Below are positions 8,395-16,603 of a DNA stretch of 64,000 bases, piece after piece. Below the pieces are notes generated by a model. That model ran no database searches, was not told the DNA's origin, and saw nothing but the letters and a program-made list of their open reading frames with translations. Origin of the DNA: Belliella kenyensis (GTDB lineage Bacteria; Bacteroidota; Bacteroidia; Cytophagales; Cyclobacteriaceae). The position numbers and the translations under genes were made by a program. The stretch is from the NCBI RefSeq assembly GCF_022549675.1, contig NZ_JAKZGR010000015.1, forward strand, positions 54,879-118,878. Direction: 5' to 3'. The number at the start of each line of letters is the position of its first letter. The stretch's first letter is position 1.

Positions 8395-10128
8395 ATGACC
8401 AACGTAGATCCAATAATAATAGCCAAAGCTGAGTCTTGGCTAAGTAGTAACATCGACGAAAAAAGCAAAGTCGAAATCAGAAATTTATTAATGTCAAGTG
8501 ATACCAATGAGCTTGTGGATTCCTTCTACAAAGACTTGGAATTTGGTACAGGTGGACTTAGAGGCTTGATGGGCGTAGGTTCCAACAGGATGAATGTCTA
8601 TACGGTCGCTATGGCTACCCAAGGTCTTGCAAACTACCTTTTGAAGTCTTTCCCTGGAGAAAAAATTGCAGTGGCAATCACCCATGATTCCAGAATCAAC
8701 AACACCCTGTTTGCTGATACTACAGCAAATGTATTCACTGCAAATGGTATCCATGTAAAGTATTTCAAAGAAATGAGACCTACACCTATGCTTTCGTTTG
8801 CTATCAGGCATTTTGGATGCAAAAGTGGTGTAATGGTAACAGCTTCTCACAATCCAAAAGAATACAATGGATATAAGGCATATTGGGAAGATGGTGGTCA
8901 GGTCGTTGCTCCTCATGATGTCAATATCATCACTGAGGTGCAGAAAATCACCTCAGTAGATGATGTCAATTGGAACAAAAATGACGCACTCATTGAATAC
9001 ATAGATGAAAATTTCGATTTCATCTATCTCAATGAAGTGAAAAAGCTAAGTCTTTCTCCAAACGAGATCATGCTGCAGCGAAGCATGCCAGTTGTATTTT
9101 CACCGATCCACGGAGCTTCGGGTAAAATGGTTCCAGCAGCACTTAAGGTGTTTGGCTTTGAAAATATCCATGTGGTAGAAGAACAAGCAGAACCAAATGG
9201 AAACTTCCCTACAGTCATTTATCCAAATCCAGAAGAAGCTGAAGCACTAAATATGGCCTTGGAGCTAGGAAAGAAGGTAAATGCTGACCTTGTTCTTGCT
9301 TGCGATCCAGATGGTGACAGATATGCAGCTTGTGTACCTGATGGTATTGGAGGTTTTGAACTTCTCAATGGTAATCAAACAGGTTCACTTATTACCTATT
9401 ATTTATTGAATAAATGGAGAGAATTCGGTAGACTCACGGGTGATCAATTTATGGTCAATACGATTGTAACAACCGAACTAATAGATGAAATCTGCAAAAG
9501 CTTTGGTGTCACTTGCTATTCGGTGCTTACAGGATTCAAAAATATCGCAGAGGTGATCAGAGAGCTTGAAGGCAAACAAACTTTCATCGCAGGAGGTGAA
9601 GAAAGCTACGGCTATTTGGTGGGCGATTTTGTAAGAGACAAAGATGGTGTATCCGCATGTGCTATTGTAGCAGAGATTGTAGCTTATTACAAATCTAAAG
9701 GTCAATCTATTCAGGACGTTTTGGCAGAAATATATATGCAATATGGTTTTTACAAAGAGCATTTGATTTCTGTAACCAAAAAAGGAAAAGATGGCGCAGA
9801 ACAAATCCAAAACTTAATGGCTGGATTTAGGGCTAACAGACCTTTGGAAATCAAAGGTGTGAAAGTAAGTAAGATTGTCGATGTGAAAGAAAGTAAGGTA
9901 TATGACATGATCAACCATACTGAAAGCGAATTGAATTTGGCAAAGTCCAACGTAATTCAATTTTACTTGGTGGATGGTAGCAAAATATCAGCAAGACCAT
10001 CTGGAACAGAGCCAAAAATAAAGTACTATTTCTCAGTCAATGAAAAGCTTCCTAACAAAGAAGCCTATCGAGCTGTTGAAAAATCACTCCAAGAGAGAAT
10101 TGAAGGTTTGACAAGTTTTTTTGCTTAA
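8395..10128 (+). CDS. Phospho-sugar mutase (phosphoglucomutase/phosphomannomutase)
   Basis: A 577-residue alpha-D-phosphohexomutase that moves a phosphate between C1 and C6 of hexoses. All four active-site blocks are present: the phosphoserine loop TASHNPKEYNGYK, the metal-binding loop DPDGDRYAA, the sugar-binding GGEESYGYL, and the phosphate-binding loop RPSGTEPKIKYYF at the C-terminus. The N-terminal FGTGGLRGLMGVGSNRMN is typical of the long (PGM2/PgcA-type) subfamily, whose members mostly act on glucose-1-phosphate or phosphopentose. The length is normal. ATG 8395 is the only sensible start. A strong terminator follows directly. Confidence 0.93.
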   Translation: MTNVDPIIIAKAESWLSSNIDEKSKVEIRNLLMSSDTNELVDSFYKDLEFGTGGLRGLMGVGSNRMNVYTVAMATQGLANYLLKSFPGEKIAVAITHDSRINNTLFADTTANVFTANGIHVKYFKEMRPTPMLSFAIRHFGCKSGVMVTASHNPKEYNGYKAYWEDGGQVVAPHDVNIITEVQKITSVDDVNWNKNDALIEYIDENFDFIYLNEVKKLSLSPNEIMLQRSMPVVFSPIHGASGKMVPAALKVFGFENIHVVEEQAEPNGNFPTVIYPNPEEAEALNMALELGKKVNADLVLACDPDGDRYAACVPDGIGGFELLNGNQTGSLITYYLLNKWREFGRLTGDQFMVNTIVTTELIDEICKSFGVTCYSVLTGFKNIAEVIRELEGKQTFIAGGEESYGYLVGDFVRDKDGVSACAIVAEIVAYYKSKGQSIQDVLAEIYMQYGFYKEHLISVTKKGKDGAEQIQNLMAGFRANRPLEIKGVKVSKIVDVKESKVYDMINHTESELNLAKSNVIQFYLVDGSKISARPSGTEPKIKYYFSVNEKLPNKEAYRAVEKSLQERIEGLTSFFA

Positions 10129-10141
10129 CAGACCAATCAAG

Positions 10142-10172
10142 AAAAAGGCGATCAAAATTGATCGCCTTTTTT
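10142..10172 (+). terminator. Intrinsic terminator after the phosphohexomutase gene
   Basis: A perfect stem of AAAAAGGCGATCAA with its complement, ending in a T6 run, starts 13 nt after the stop codon. The symmetric A- and T-runs would let it act in both directions. Confidence 0.9.
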
Positions 10173-10250
10173 AATTTTATAAGTTGAATTTATTCCAATT
10201 CACCTTGAACTTTTCTTAACTTTGATCTAACAATTGGGCATAATTTCCCC

Positions 10251-11174
10251 TTAGGCATCAGATCTATCATTCTCTATTTCTCTCAATTCTACCTTTACAG
10301 CTTGAGGATAAGGGACTACACCTTTGCCTACTTTTTCGGCAATATAATAAGTCACCTGACCTCCAAATAGAAATATAACGACTGAATAATAAACCCAAAT
10401 CAACAACACTACGAGAGATCCTGCCGTGCCATAAGCAGACCCCATATCAGAATTGCCCATATATAGGCCTATCAAATATTTACCTAATACAAATAGCAAC
10501 ATAGTAACTACTGCCCCTATCCAAGTATCTCTCCATCTAACTTTGGCATCTGGTAATATCTTGAACATCAAGGCAAATATCACGACCAATATACCTTGAC
10601 CGACTATCAAATGGGTAATTGATGCCAACAAAATAGCTCCGTTTTCAAAGAACTCGGAAAAATAATTGAAGATAACAATGATTACTGCATCTAACACCAG
10701 AGATACTAGCATGATAAATCCAATAGAAGCTACCATTGAAAAACTCAGAAGCCTATTTACAATAAACTTTAGTATGCCTTTTTCAGGCTTTGCTTTGATA
10801 TGCCATATGTGATTGATACCATTTTGCATACTTACAAAAACGGTCGTTGCACTAAAAGCCAATATCCCGAATGCAATGAAATTGGACAAGACGCCATCCG
10901 ATTCCATGGAGAAGTTTGACATTATATCTTCTAAAGTCTGAGCACTTTCCTCTCCCGCCAACTCTCGAACTTGTACGATGATCTCATCTCTTACTTCCGA
11001 TTCATTGTAAAAAGTAGTCCCGATGTTGAGTAGAATTATCAACAAAGCAGGCATACTAAAAATCGTGTAAAAGGCTGTGCTAGCAGCAAAACTCATTGAA
11101 TCACTATTACCAAAATCGACAACGCTATCCTTGAGTATCTGAAACAGTGTTAATTTTTTTATCCTTTTTATCAT
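10251..11174 (-). CDS. YihY/BrkB-family inner-membrane protein
   Basis: The 307-residue protein has about six hydrophobic segments and the family features: the N-terminal segment FAASTAFYTIFSMPALLIIL, the central FSATTVFVSMQNGINHIWHIK block, and the C-terminal GSLVVLLIWVYYSVVIFLFGGQVTYYIAEK. YihY proteins were once called ribonuclease BN; that is now known to be wrong, and their function is unclear. The gene is 37 nt downstream of the frnE-like gene in the same direction, so the two are probably co-transcribed. Confidence 0.88.
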   Translation of the reverse strand: MIKRIKKLTLFQILKDSVVDFGNSDSMSFAASTAFYTIFSMPALLIILLNIGTTFYNESEVRDEIIVQVRELAGEESAQTLEDIMSNFSMESDGVLSNFIAFGILAFSATTVFVSMQNGINHIWHIKAKPEKGILKFIVNRLLSFSMVASIGFIMLVSLVLDAVIIVIFNYFSEFFENGAILLASITHLIVGQGILVVIFALMFKILPDAKVRWRDTWIGAVVTMLLFVLGKYLIGLYMGNSDMGSAYGTAGSLVVLLIWVYYSVVIFLFGGQVTYYIAEKVGKGVVPYPQAVKVELREIENDRSDA

Positions 11175-11211
11175 TTGTATAAGATTATTTAGTACTTAAA
11201 GTAAGACATTT

Positions 11212-11928
11212 TTAATCATTATTACAATTCCCTTCTAAGTCACAAGAATTATTTGACTCTTGTGATCCAATTACATGAGGCTTTTGTGCATCCATAAATT
11301 TTTCCCAAGCTTTGATCAAAGTCTGGTCAAACGTCTCGGATGCCTGTGCGCCAGATATTGCGAATTTATTATCAAAAACAAAAAAAGGAACTCCTCTTAC
11401 ACCAATTTGAATGGCCTCTTGGATATCGCTATTTACTTTTTCTATAAATTGATCAGAGGCCAACACATCTTTTAAATCTTCTTGATCTAAACCTACTTCT
11501 TCACCTAATCTTTGCAAGGTAGCAGTATCATCTATATTCTCCCCTTCAGTAAAGTAAGCTTTGAAAAGTCGCTCTTTCATGTCATCACCAAGTCTCACGG
11601 CTTTTGCAAATTGTAACACTCGGTGGGCATTCTTTGCATTTGCCACTACAGTCCTATCCATGTGATATGTCAACCCTTCTTGACTCGCCATATCAACAAC
11701 CTGACTCATAATTTGTTCGGTTTGTGATTTTGACCAGCCTTTTGACTCAGATAAATATTCTAAAGTAGATAGGTCAGGATTAGTTTTGAGATCAGGATTG
11801 AGAAGAAAACTCTTCCATACAATCTCTACCTTATCTTTATGTTCAAACTTCTCCAAAGAAGCCTCAAGTCTTCTCTTGCCAATATAACAAAATGGACACA
11901 TTACATCAGACCAAATCTCTATTTTCAT
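11212..11928 (-). CDS. DsbA-family oxidoreductase (FrnE-like)
   Basis: A 238-residue thioredoxin-fold protein of the FrnE/2-hydroxychromene-2-carboxylate isomerase-like group. The active site CPFC is at residues 11-14 (WSDVMCPFCYIGKRR). A helical insert follows, and the C-terminal half shows the cis-proline segment GVRGVPFFVFDNKFAISGAQ. No signal peptide is present, which points to the cytoplasm, as for other FrnE proteins. The tail CDLEGNC adds a second pair of cysteines that could interact with the CPFC site. It is transcribed away from the arginine operon and towards the yihY-like gene. Confidence 0.88.
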   Translation of the reverse strand: MKIEIWSDVMCPFCYIGKRRLEASLEKFEHKDKVEIVWKSFLLNPDLKTNPDLSTLEYLSESKGWSKSQTEQIMSQVVDMASQEGLTYHMDRTVVANAKNAHRVLQFAKAVRLGDDMKERLFKAYFTEGENIDDTATLQRLGEEVGLDQEDLKDVLASDQFIEKVNSDIQEAIQIGVRGVPFFVFDNKFAISGAQASETFDQTLIKAWEKFMDAQKPHVIGSQESNNSCDLEGNCNND

Positions 11929-12120
11929 GATTATGCTTTTTAAATATTCTTAAGATTAATGAAATTTCAAGTATTTGAGTTCCATATGTCATCAAGCTGT
12001 TTTGTCAAAAATGCAAAACCTCTAGTTTCAAAGGCTTATAAATGAAGTATTTTTTGGATTTTCCAAATTGAATTTGCCAGACAACAATTAGTTTCTTAAT
12101 TTTTAGGAAAATTCACAATT
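11929..12120. other. AT-rich spacer with nothing recognised
   Basis: Nothing convincing is visible between the start of the frnE-like gene and the arginine promoter. It is AT-rich and should contain the frnE promoter on the minus strand. No ORF of note, operator-like palindrome or RNA gene was seen. Confidence 0.5.
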
Positions 12121-12124
12121 TACC

Positions 12125-12155
12125 TTGCATATTTTTATCATTCTTATAACCTTTG
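12125..12155 (+). promoter_or_regulatory. Probable promoter of the arginine operon
   Basis: A TTG (12125-12127) stands 19 nt before TAACCTTTG (12147-12155), close to the Bacteroidota pattern of TTTG at -33 and TAnnTTTG at -7, with one extra base in the -7 box. It predicts transcription from about 12160, just ahead of the leader ORF, leaving about 225 nt of leader RNA before the first structural gene. Confidence 0.5.
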
Positions 12156-12171
12156 CATTGCAAATTTGAAA

Positions 12172-12282
12172 ATGAAAAAAACAATAAACATAGCGAACAC
12201 CATGACAACAAAAGATTATATGCTTTTGGCTATGTTATTTTTAGCTCCATACAGGAGGTTTAGGAACAGCTTTAGGGCATAG
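12172..12282 (+). CDS. Candidate arginine-operon leader peptide (36 codons)
   Basis: A short ORF lies between the predicted promoter and the first gene of the arginine operon. It starts with ATGAAAAAAACAATAAAC and ends with APYRRFRNSFRA and a stop. Four of its last nine codons are arginine and all four are AGG. Arginine codons clustered at the end of a small ORF directly in front of arginine biosynthesis genes is the classical layout of a leader peptide that senses charged tRNA-Arg. Internal ATGs at 12202 and 12220 could give shorter forms. No downstream hairpin with a clear T-run is seen, so control could be at translation or by antitermination. The call is inference from position and composition. 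Confidence 0.6.
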   Translation: MKKTINIANTMTTKDYMLLAMLFLAPYRRFRNSFRA

Positions 12283-12321
12283 TCCCTTCTATATTTTATG
12301 GCACACCTTAAGTGGGTAGCC
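12228..12321 (+). promoter_or_regulatory. Competing RNA stems in the arginine leader
   Basis: GGCTATG (12228-12234, inside the leader ORF) can pair with CATAGTCC (12278-12285, over its stop codon), enclosing the arginine codons. The start of the same segment (GGCTA) can instead pair with TAGCC (12317-12321), which otherwise closes a downstream stem GGC-ACCT/GGGT-GCC (12300-12321). The pairings exclude each other, as in attenuators. They were found by eye and no energies were computed. Confidence 0.35.
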
Positions 12322-12386
12322 AGCAATAGCATGATCATCATTTCAATTTCTTAAACTTCACTGTTGAAATCCAATCTTTTCCAGAA

Positions 12387-13067
12387 ATGGACAATATAAC
12401 TTTCAAAATCACAACAGCCACAGAGGCACATCTAGACTATGCATCCATCATCACCGATGAAATGGAGCAATCTGCCAAAGCTAGAGGAACTGGTATTGCC
12501 AAAAGATCTCCAGAGTACATTCAGACGAAAATGAAAGAAGGTAAAGCTGTAATTGCACTTACTAGTGATGGTGTATGGGCTGGTTTTTGCTACATTGAAG
12601 CTTGGGGTCATGGGAAATTTGTGGCAAACTCAGGCTTAATTGTATCACCTCCTTTTAGAAAATATGGCTTAGCCAGATTGATCAAAAAAGAAATCTTCAA
12701 GCTAAGCAGGGAAAAATATCCTGAATCCAAAATCTTTGGACTAACCACAGGTGCAGCGGTTATGAAAATCAATTCAGAATTGGGATACATTCCCGTGTCC
12801 TATGCAGACCTGACAGATGATGAACAATTCTGGAAAGGCTGTCAAAGCTGTGTGAATTTTGAAATCCTACAAAGCAAGAATAGACAAAACTGTCTTTGTA
12901 CAGCCATGCTCTATGTACCCAAACCACAACAACCAGCCCAAGAAGATGTCGCGCTTCGAGATGATTTCAAGAAAAACATCAAGCTGTTTGAGAGATGGAC
13001 GAGATTGAAAAAATATGTCATGCTCAACCTCAAAAAAACCAAAGATAAAACTTTCAACATATTCTAA
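12387..13067 (+). CDS. GNAT acyltransferase heading the arginine operon (candidate N-acylglutamate synthase)
   Basis: A 226-residue GNAT-fold protein. The acetyl-CoA binding region is seen as LIVSPPFRKYGLARLIKKEIF (residues 84-104, in the R/Q-x-x-G-x-A/G position), and the last strands are at KINSELGYIPV. A four-cysteine set (C152, C155, C169, C171) follows and is unusual for GNATs. Being the first gene of a full arginine operon that otherwise lacks argA and argJ, it is the obvious candidate for the first step, N-acylation of glutamate. It is 36 nt ahead of argG. The family assignment is firm; the role is inferred from position. Confidence 0.75.
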   Translation: MDNITFKITTATEAHLDYASIITDEMEQSAKARGTGIAKRSPEYIQTKMKEGKAVIALTSDGVWAGFCYIEAWGHGKFVANSGLIVSPPFRKYGLARLIKKEIFKLSREKYPESKIFGLTTGAAVMKINSELGYIPVSYADLTDDEQFWKGCQSCVNFEILQSKNRQNCLCTAMLYVPKPQQPAQEDVALRDDFKKNIKLFERWTRLKKYVMLNLKKTKDKTFNIF

Positions 13068-13103
13068 AATATCGCACTTAGGTGCTCACAAACAACCATA
13101 AAA

Positions 13104-14294
13104 ATGAAAAAAGTAGTATTAGCGTACAGCGGAGGATTAGACACCACATATTGCGCATTGTATCTTTCCAAAGAACTTGGCTATGAAGTCCACGCTGTAT
13201 TGATCAATACGGGCGGTTTTGAAAAGGAGGAATTAGAGACAATCGAAAATCGTGCACACAGCTTGGGCATTGCATCATTCCAAATTCTTGATGTCACCAA
13301 AACATACTATCAAGAAGTTTTGAAATTTTTGGTTTTTGGAAATGTATTAAAAAACCAAACTTATCCACTATCTGTATCCGCTGAAAGGATACTTCAAGCC
13401 AAAACACTCGCCGAATATGTGAAAAAAATCGGGGCAAAGAGTGTAGCTCATGGTAGTACTGGTGCTGGCAACGATCAGGTTAGGTTTGACATGATTTTTC
13501 AAACTATCATTCCAGATATCGAAATCATCACCCCAATCCGTGACTTGAAGCTTAGCAGAGAGCAAGAGATTGACTATCTAAAAGCTCATGGAGTTAGTAT
13601 GAATTTTGAAAAAGCAGCTTATTCTATTAATAAGGGAATATGGGGTACATCGGTAGGTGGTAAAGAAACATTAACTTCAAGTCAAACACTTCCTGAATCA
13701 GCTTGGCCCACACAGATTACCAAACATGATTCTGAATCCATCACTCTAGGTTTTGAAAAAGGAGAGCTAGTTTCTATCAATGACGAGCATTATGAGCCCG
13801 TTCAAGCTATTCAAAAGTTACAAGAAATAGCTGCTCCATACGGAATCGGACGAGATATTCATGTGGGAGATACTATCATTGGCATTAAAGGAAGAGTAGG
13901 ATTCGAAGCCGCAGCTCCTATCATCATCATCAAAGCTCATCAATTGCTTGAGAAACACACCCTTACCAAATGGCAATCGTATTGGAAAAATCAAATTGCT
14001 GAATTTTATGGCAATCACCTTCATGAAGGACATTATCTAGATCCTGTGATGCGAAATCTTGAGGCTTTTTTGACTGATAGTCAATCACAAGTGAGTGGAA
14101 ATGTAACAGTAGCTCTACATCCCTATAGATTCCAATTGATAGGAATCGAATCAAAACATGATTTGATGGCATCCAAGTTTGGCAGCTATGGAGAAATGAA
14201 TAAAGGTTATACAGCAGATGATGTAAAAGGTTTCACAAGGATTTTGGGTAATCAAACAGCTATTTTCCACCAAGTAAATCAGCCCGAATCATGA
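13104..14294 (+). CDS. argG: Argininosuccinate synthase
   Basis: The 396-residue enzyme joins citrulline and aspartate at the cost of ATP to AMP. The N-terminal PP-loop AYSGGLDTTYCALYL (residues 8-22) is the ATP site, and AHGSTGAGNDQVRFD is the citrulline/aspartate-binding signature. The later GIWGTSVGGKETLTSS and C-terminal multimerisation helix are as in the family. The length is normal. It lies 36 nt after the GNAT gene and its last four bases overlap argC (ATGA), which shows they are translated together. Confidence 0.95.
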   Translation: MKKVVLAYSGGLDTTYCALYLSKELGYEVHAVLINTGGFEKEELETIENRAHSLGIASFQILDVTKTYYQEVLKFLVFGNVLKNQTYPLSVSAERILQAKTLAEYVKKIGAKSVAHGSTGAGNDQVRFDMIFQTIIPDIEIITPIRDLKLSREQEIDYLKAHGVSMNFEKAAYSINKGIWGTSVGGKETLTSSQTLPESAWPTQITKHDSESITLGFEKGELVSINDEHYEPVQAIQKLQEIAAPYGIGRDIHVGDTIIGIKGRVGFEAAAPIIIIKAHQLLEKHTLTKWQSYWKNQIAEFYGNHLHEGHYLDPVMRNLEAFLTDSQSQVSGNVTVALHPYRFQLIGIESKHDLMASKFGSYGEMNKGYTADDVKGFTRILGNQTAIFHQVNQPES

Positions 14295-15256
14295 AAATCA
14301 AAGTAGCGATCATTGGAGGTGCTGGGTATACAGGAGGAGAATTATTAAGGTTACTTATCCATCATCCCAAGGTAGATTTGGTATATGTTCATAGCAATAG
14401 TCAAAAAGGCAAAGCTATCTCTTCACTTCATCCTGATTTGCTAGGTGATACAGATTTAGTCTTCACAGATGAAGTAAAAACAGTTGGTATTGATGCAGTA
14501 TTCTTAGGCTTACCACATGGAGAAACAAAATCGTTTTTGGACAAACATCAATTTACTGAAGAAACAGTAATCATAGATTTGAGTAACGATTATAGAGATG
14601 AAAGCGAAGGTTTTGTTTATGGTTTACCCGAAACAAATCATCATCAAATCTCCAAAGCTAAGAAAATAGCCAATCCAGGATGCTTCGCTACTGCCATCCA
14701 GTTGGCTTTACTTCCAGCTGTAAAAGCAGGATGGACTACGTCCCCTATTCACGTATCAGGTATCACTGGGAGTACTGGAGCAGGTAAAAAATTAGCAGAG
14801 ACATCTCATTTCAGTTATAGAAACAATAATTTCTCTGTTTATAAGCTGTTCACACATCAGCACCTCACGGAGATCAATATGACTTTCAGACAAGTGAGTA
14901 ATAATTTCGATTCAGACATCTTATTTGTACCATACAGAGGAAACTTTGCAAGGGGAATTTGGATAACTGCCTACTTCCCTTGTGACAAAAGCTTGGAGGA
15001 CATATCTGAAACTTACAAATCATTCTATAAGGATAGCCCTTTTACCATAGTGTCAGATCAAGACATTGATCTAAAGCAGGTAGTCAATACCAATAAATGT
15101 GTATTGCACTTGAAAAAAGAAAAAGGTCAATTGGTAATCTATTCCGCAATAGACAATCTACTAAAAGGTGCCTCTGGACAAGCAGTTCAGAATTTCAATT
15201 TAGCTTTTGGCTTACCTGAAGCCACAGGACTTAAGCTCAAAAGCATAGCTTTCTAA
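14291..15256 (+). CDS. argC: N-acyl-gamma-glutamyl-phosphate reductase
   Basis: The 321-residue NADP-dependent reductase makes N-acylglutamate semialdehyde. The Rossmann motif IIGGAGYTGGELLRLL is at residues 8-23 and the active-site cysteine lies in NPGCFATAIQLALLP (the family pattern [LIVM]-[GSA]-x-P-G-C-[FY]). GITGSTGAGKK and the C-terminal KGASGQAVQNFNLAFGL are also conserved. The start codon overlaps the argG stop by 4 bp. A gap of 123 nt follows before argD, without an obvious terminator. Confidence 0.95.
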   Translation: MKIKVAIIGGAGYTGGELLRLLIHHPKVDLVYVHSNSQKGKAISSLHPDLLGDTDLVFTDEVKTVGIDAVFLGLPHGETKSFLDKHQFTEETVIIDLSNDYRDESEGFVYGLPETNHHQISKAKKIANPGCFATAIQLALLPAVKAGWTTSPIHVSGITGSTGAGKKLAETSHFSYRNNNFSVYKLFTHQHLTEINMTFRQVSNNFDSDILFVPYRGNFARGIWITAYFPCDKSLEDISETYKSFYKDSPFTIVSDQDIDLKQVVNTNKCVLHLKKEKGQLVIYSAIDNLLKGASGQAVQNFNLAFGLPEATGLKLKSIAF

Positions 15257-15379
15257 TCTCCAAAATCAAATATACTTGTGTTATAAAAAGAATTAGTCTT
15301 CCAAAAGTAGACGAATCTTATGAATCTACTTTATGAGTAAAATACAAGTGAAAACGATTAAAGCACAAAATAAAAACAG

Positions 15380-16507
15380 ATGAAATTATTTGATGTCTAT
15401 CCTTTGATGAATGTCACCCCAACTAAAGCACTTGGTGCCAAGCTATGGGATGATGAAGGAAATGAATACATAGACCTATATGGTGGTCATGCAGTGATAT
15501 CCATTGGTCACTCCCACCCCCATTTCAATAAAAAAATCAATCAACAACTGGCAAATATTGCCTTTTATTCAAACTCCGTCCAAATCCCAATTCAGCAAGA
15601 ATTTGCTAAAAAACTTGGAGAAGTATCAGGCTATGACGAATACAACCTCTTTCTCTGCAACTCTGGAGCTGAGGCCAATGAAAATGCATTAAAATTAGCT
15701 TCATTTGAAACTAAGAGATCTGGTTTTATTTCATTTTCAGGAGCATTTCATGGAAGAACTTCAGCAGCTGTAGCACTTACGGATAATCCAAAAATAGTAG
15801 CTCCCAATAATCAGAGAACTGATACCTTTATCCTTCCATGGGGTGATATCAGCGCAGTGGAAACACAGTTGTTGCTTGGCAATATCGCAGGTGTCATCAT
15901 TGAAGGAATTCAAGGAGTTGGAGGAATTGTTGTGCCAGAAGACTCATTCCTCCAAGAGCTTTCTGTATTATGCAAAAAGCACGACGCAAAACTGATACTA
16001 GACGAAGTTCAATCTGGATATGCAAGGACTGGGAAGTTTTTTGCACATCAGTGGTCAGGTATTCAACCAGACATCATTTCTATGGCAAAAGGTATGGGAA
16101 ATGGATTTCCAATAGGTGGCATCCTAATTCATCCTGATATCAAAGCAAGTTATGGATTACTCGGTACTACATTCGGTGGTAATCACCTCGCATGTGCAGC
16201 AGGACTCGCAGTACTGGAGGTAATTGAAAGCGAAGGATTGATGGATAAAGCTCATGAACATGGCATAATGCTCATGAAAGCCTTAAGTGAAGTAAAAGGT
16301 ATAGAAGAAGTAAGAGGAAGAGGACTAATGATAGGCATAGATCTAGATAGAGATGCCGCACCTGTACGTACTGAATTAGTAAAAAAATACAGAATTTTCA
16401 CAGGAAGTTCAGCAGGAAAACAAACGATTAGATTACTTCCGCCCTTAAATATTGAAACAAATCAATTATATTCGTTTATAGACAGTATCAAGGAGATTCT
16501 AACTTAA
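15380..16507 (+). CDS. argD: N-acylornithine aminotransferase
   Basis: The 375-residue class III PLP-dependent aminotransferase converts N-acylglutamate semialdehyde to N-acylornithine. Visible landmarks are the NSGAEANENALKLA phosphate-binding loop, FSGAFHGRTSAAVALT, the DEVQSG aspartate motif (LILDEVQSGYARTGKFF) and the PLP lysine in ISMAKGMGNGFPIGG. The TTFGGNHLACAAG segment is typical of the acetylornithine group. Length is normal for ArgD. It lies between argC and argF' with gaps of 123 and 96 nt. Confidence 0.94.
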   Translation: MKLFDVYPLMNVTPTKALGAKLWDDEGNEYIDLYGGHAVISIGHSHPHFNKKINQQLANIAFYSNSVQIPIQQEFAKKLGEVSGYDEYNLFLCNSGAEANENALKLASFETKRSGFISFSGAFHGRTSAAVALTDNPKIVAPNNQRTDTFILPWGDISAVETQLLLGNIAGVIIEGIQGVGGIVVPEDSFLQELSVLCKKHDAKLILDEVQSGYARTGKFFAHQWSGIQPDIISMAKGMGNGFPIGGILIHPDIKASYGLLGTTFGGNHLACAAGLAVLEVIESEGLMDKAHEHGIMLMKALSEVKGIEEVRGRGLMIGIDLDRDAAPVRTELVKKYRIFTGSSAGKQTIRLLPPLNIETNQLYSFIDSIKEILT

Positions 16508-16603
16508 CAAATCAAACTGTTTTAAAACTGATTGAATATAATTTAATCTCACTTTAGACTCATTTTAGAACGATTTACCCGTAACGGCAATCTATTAGAT
16601 AAC

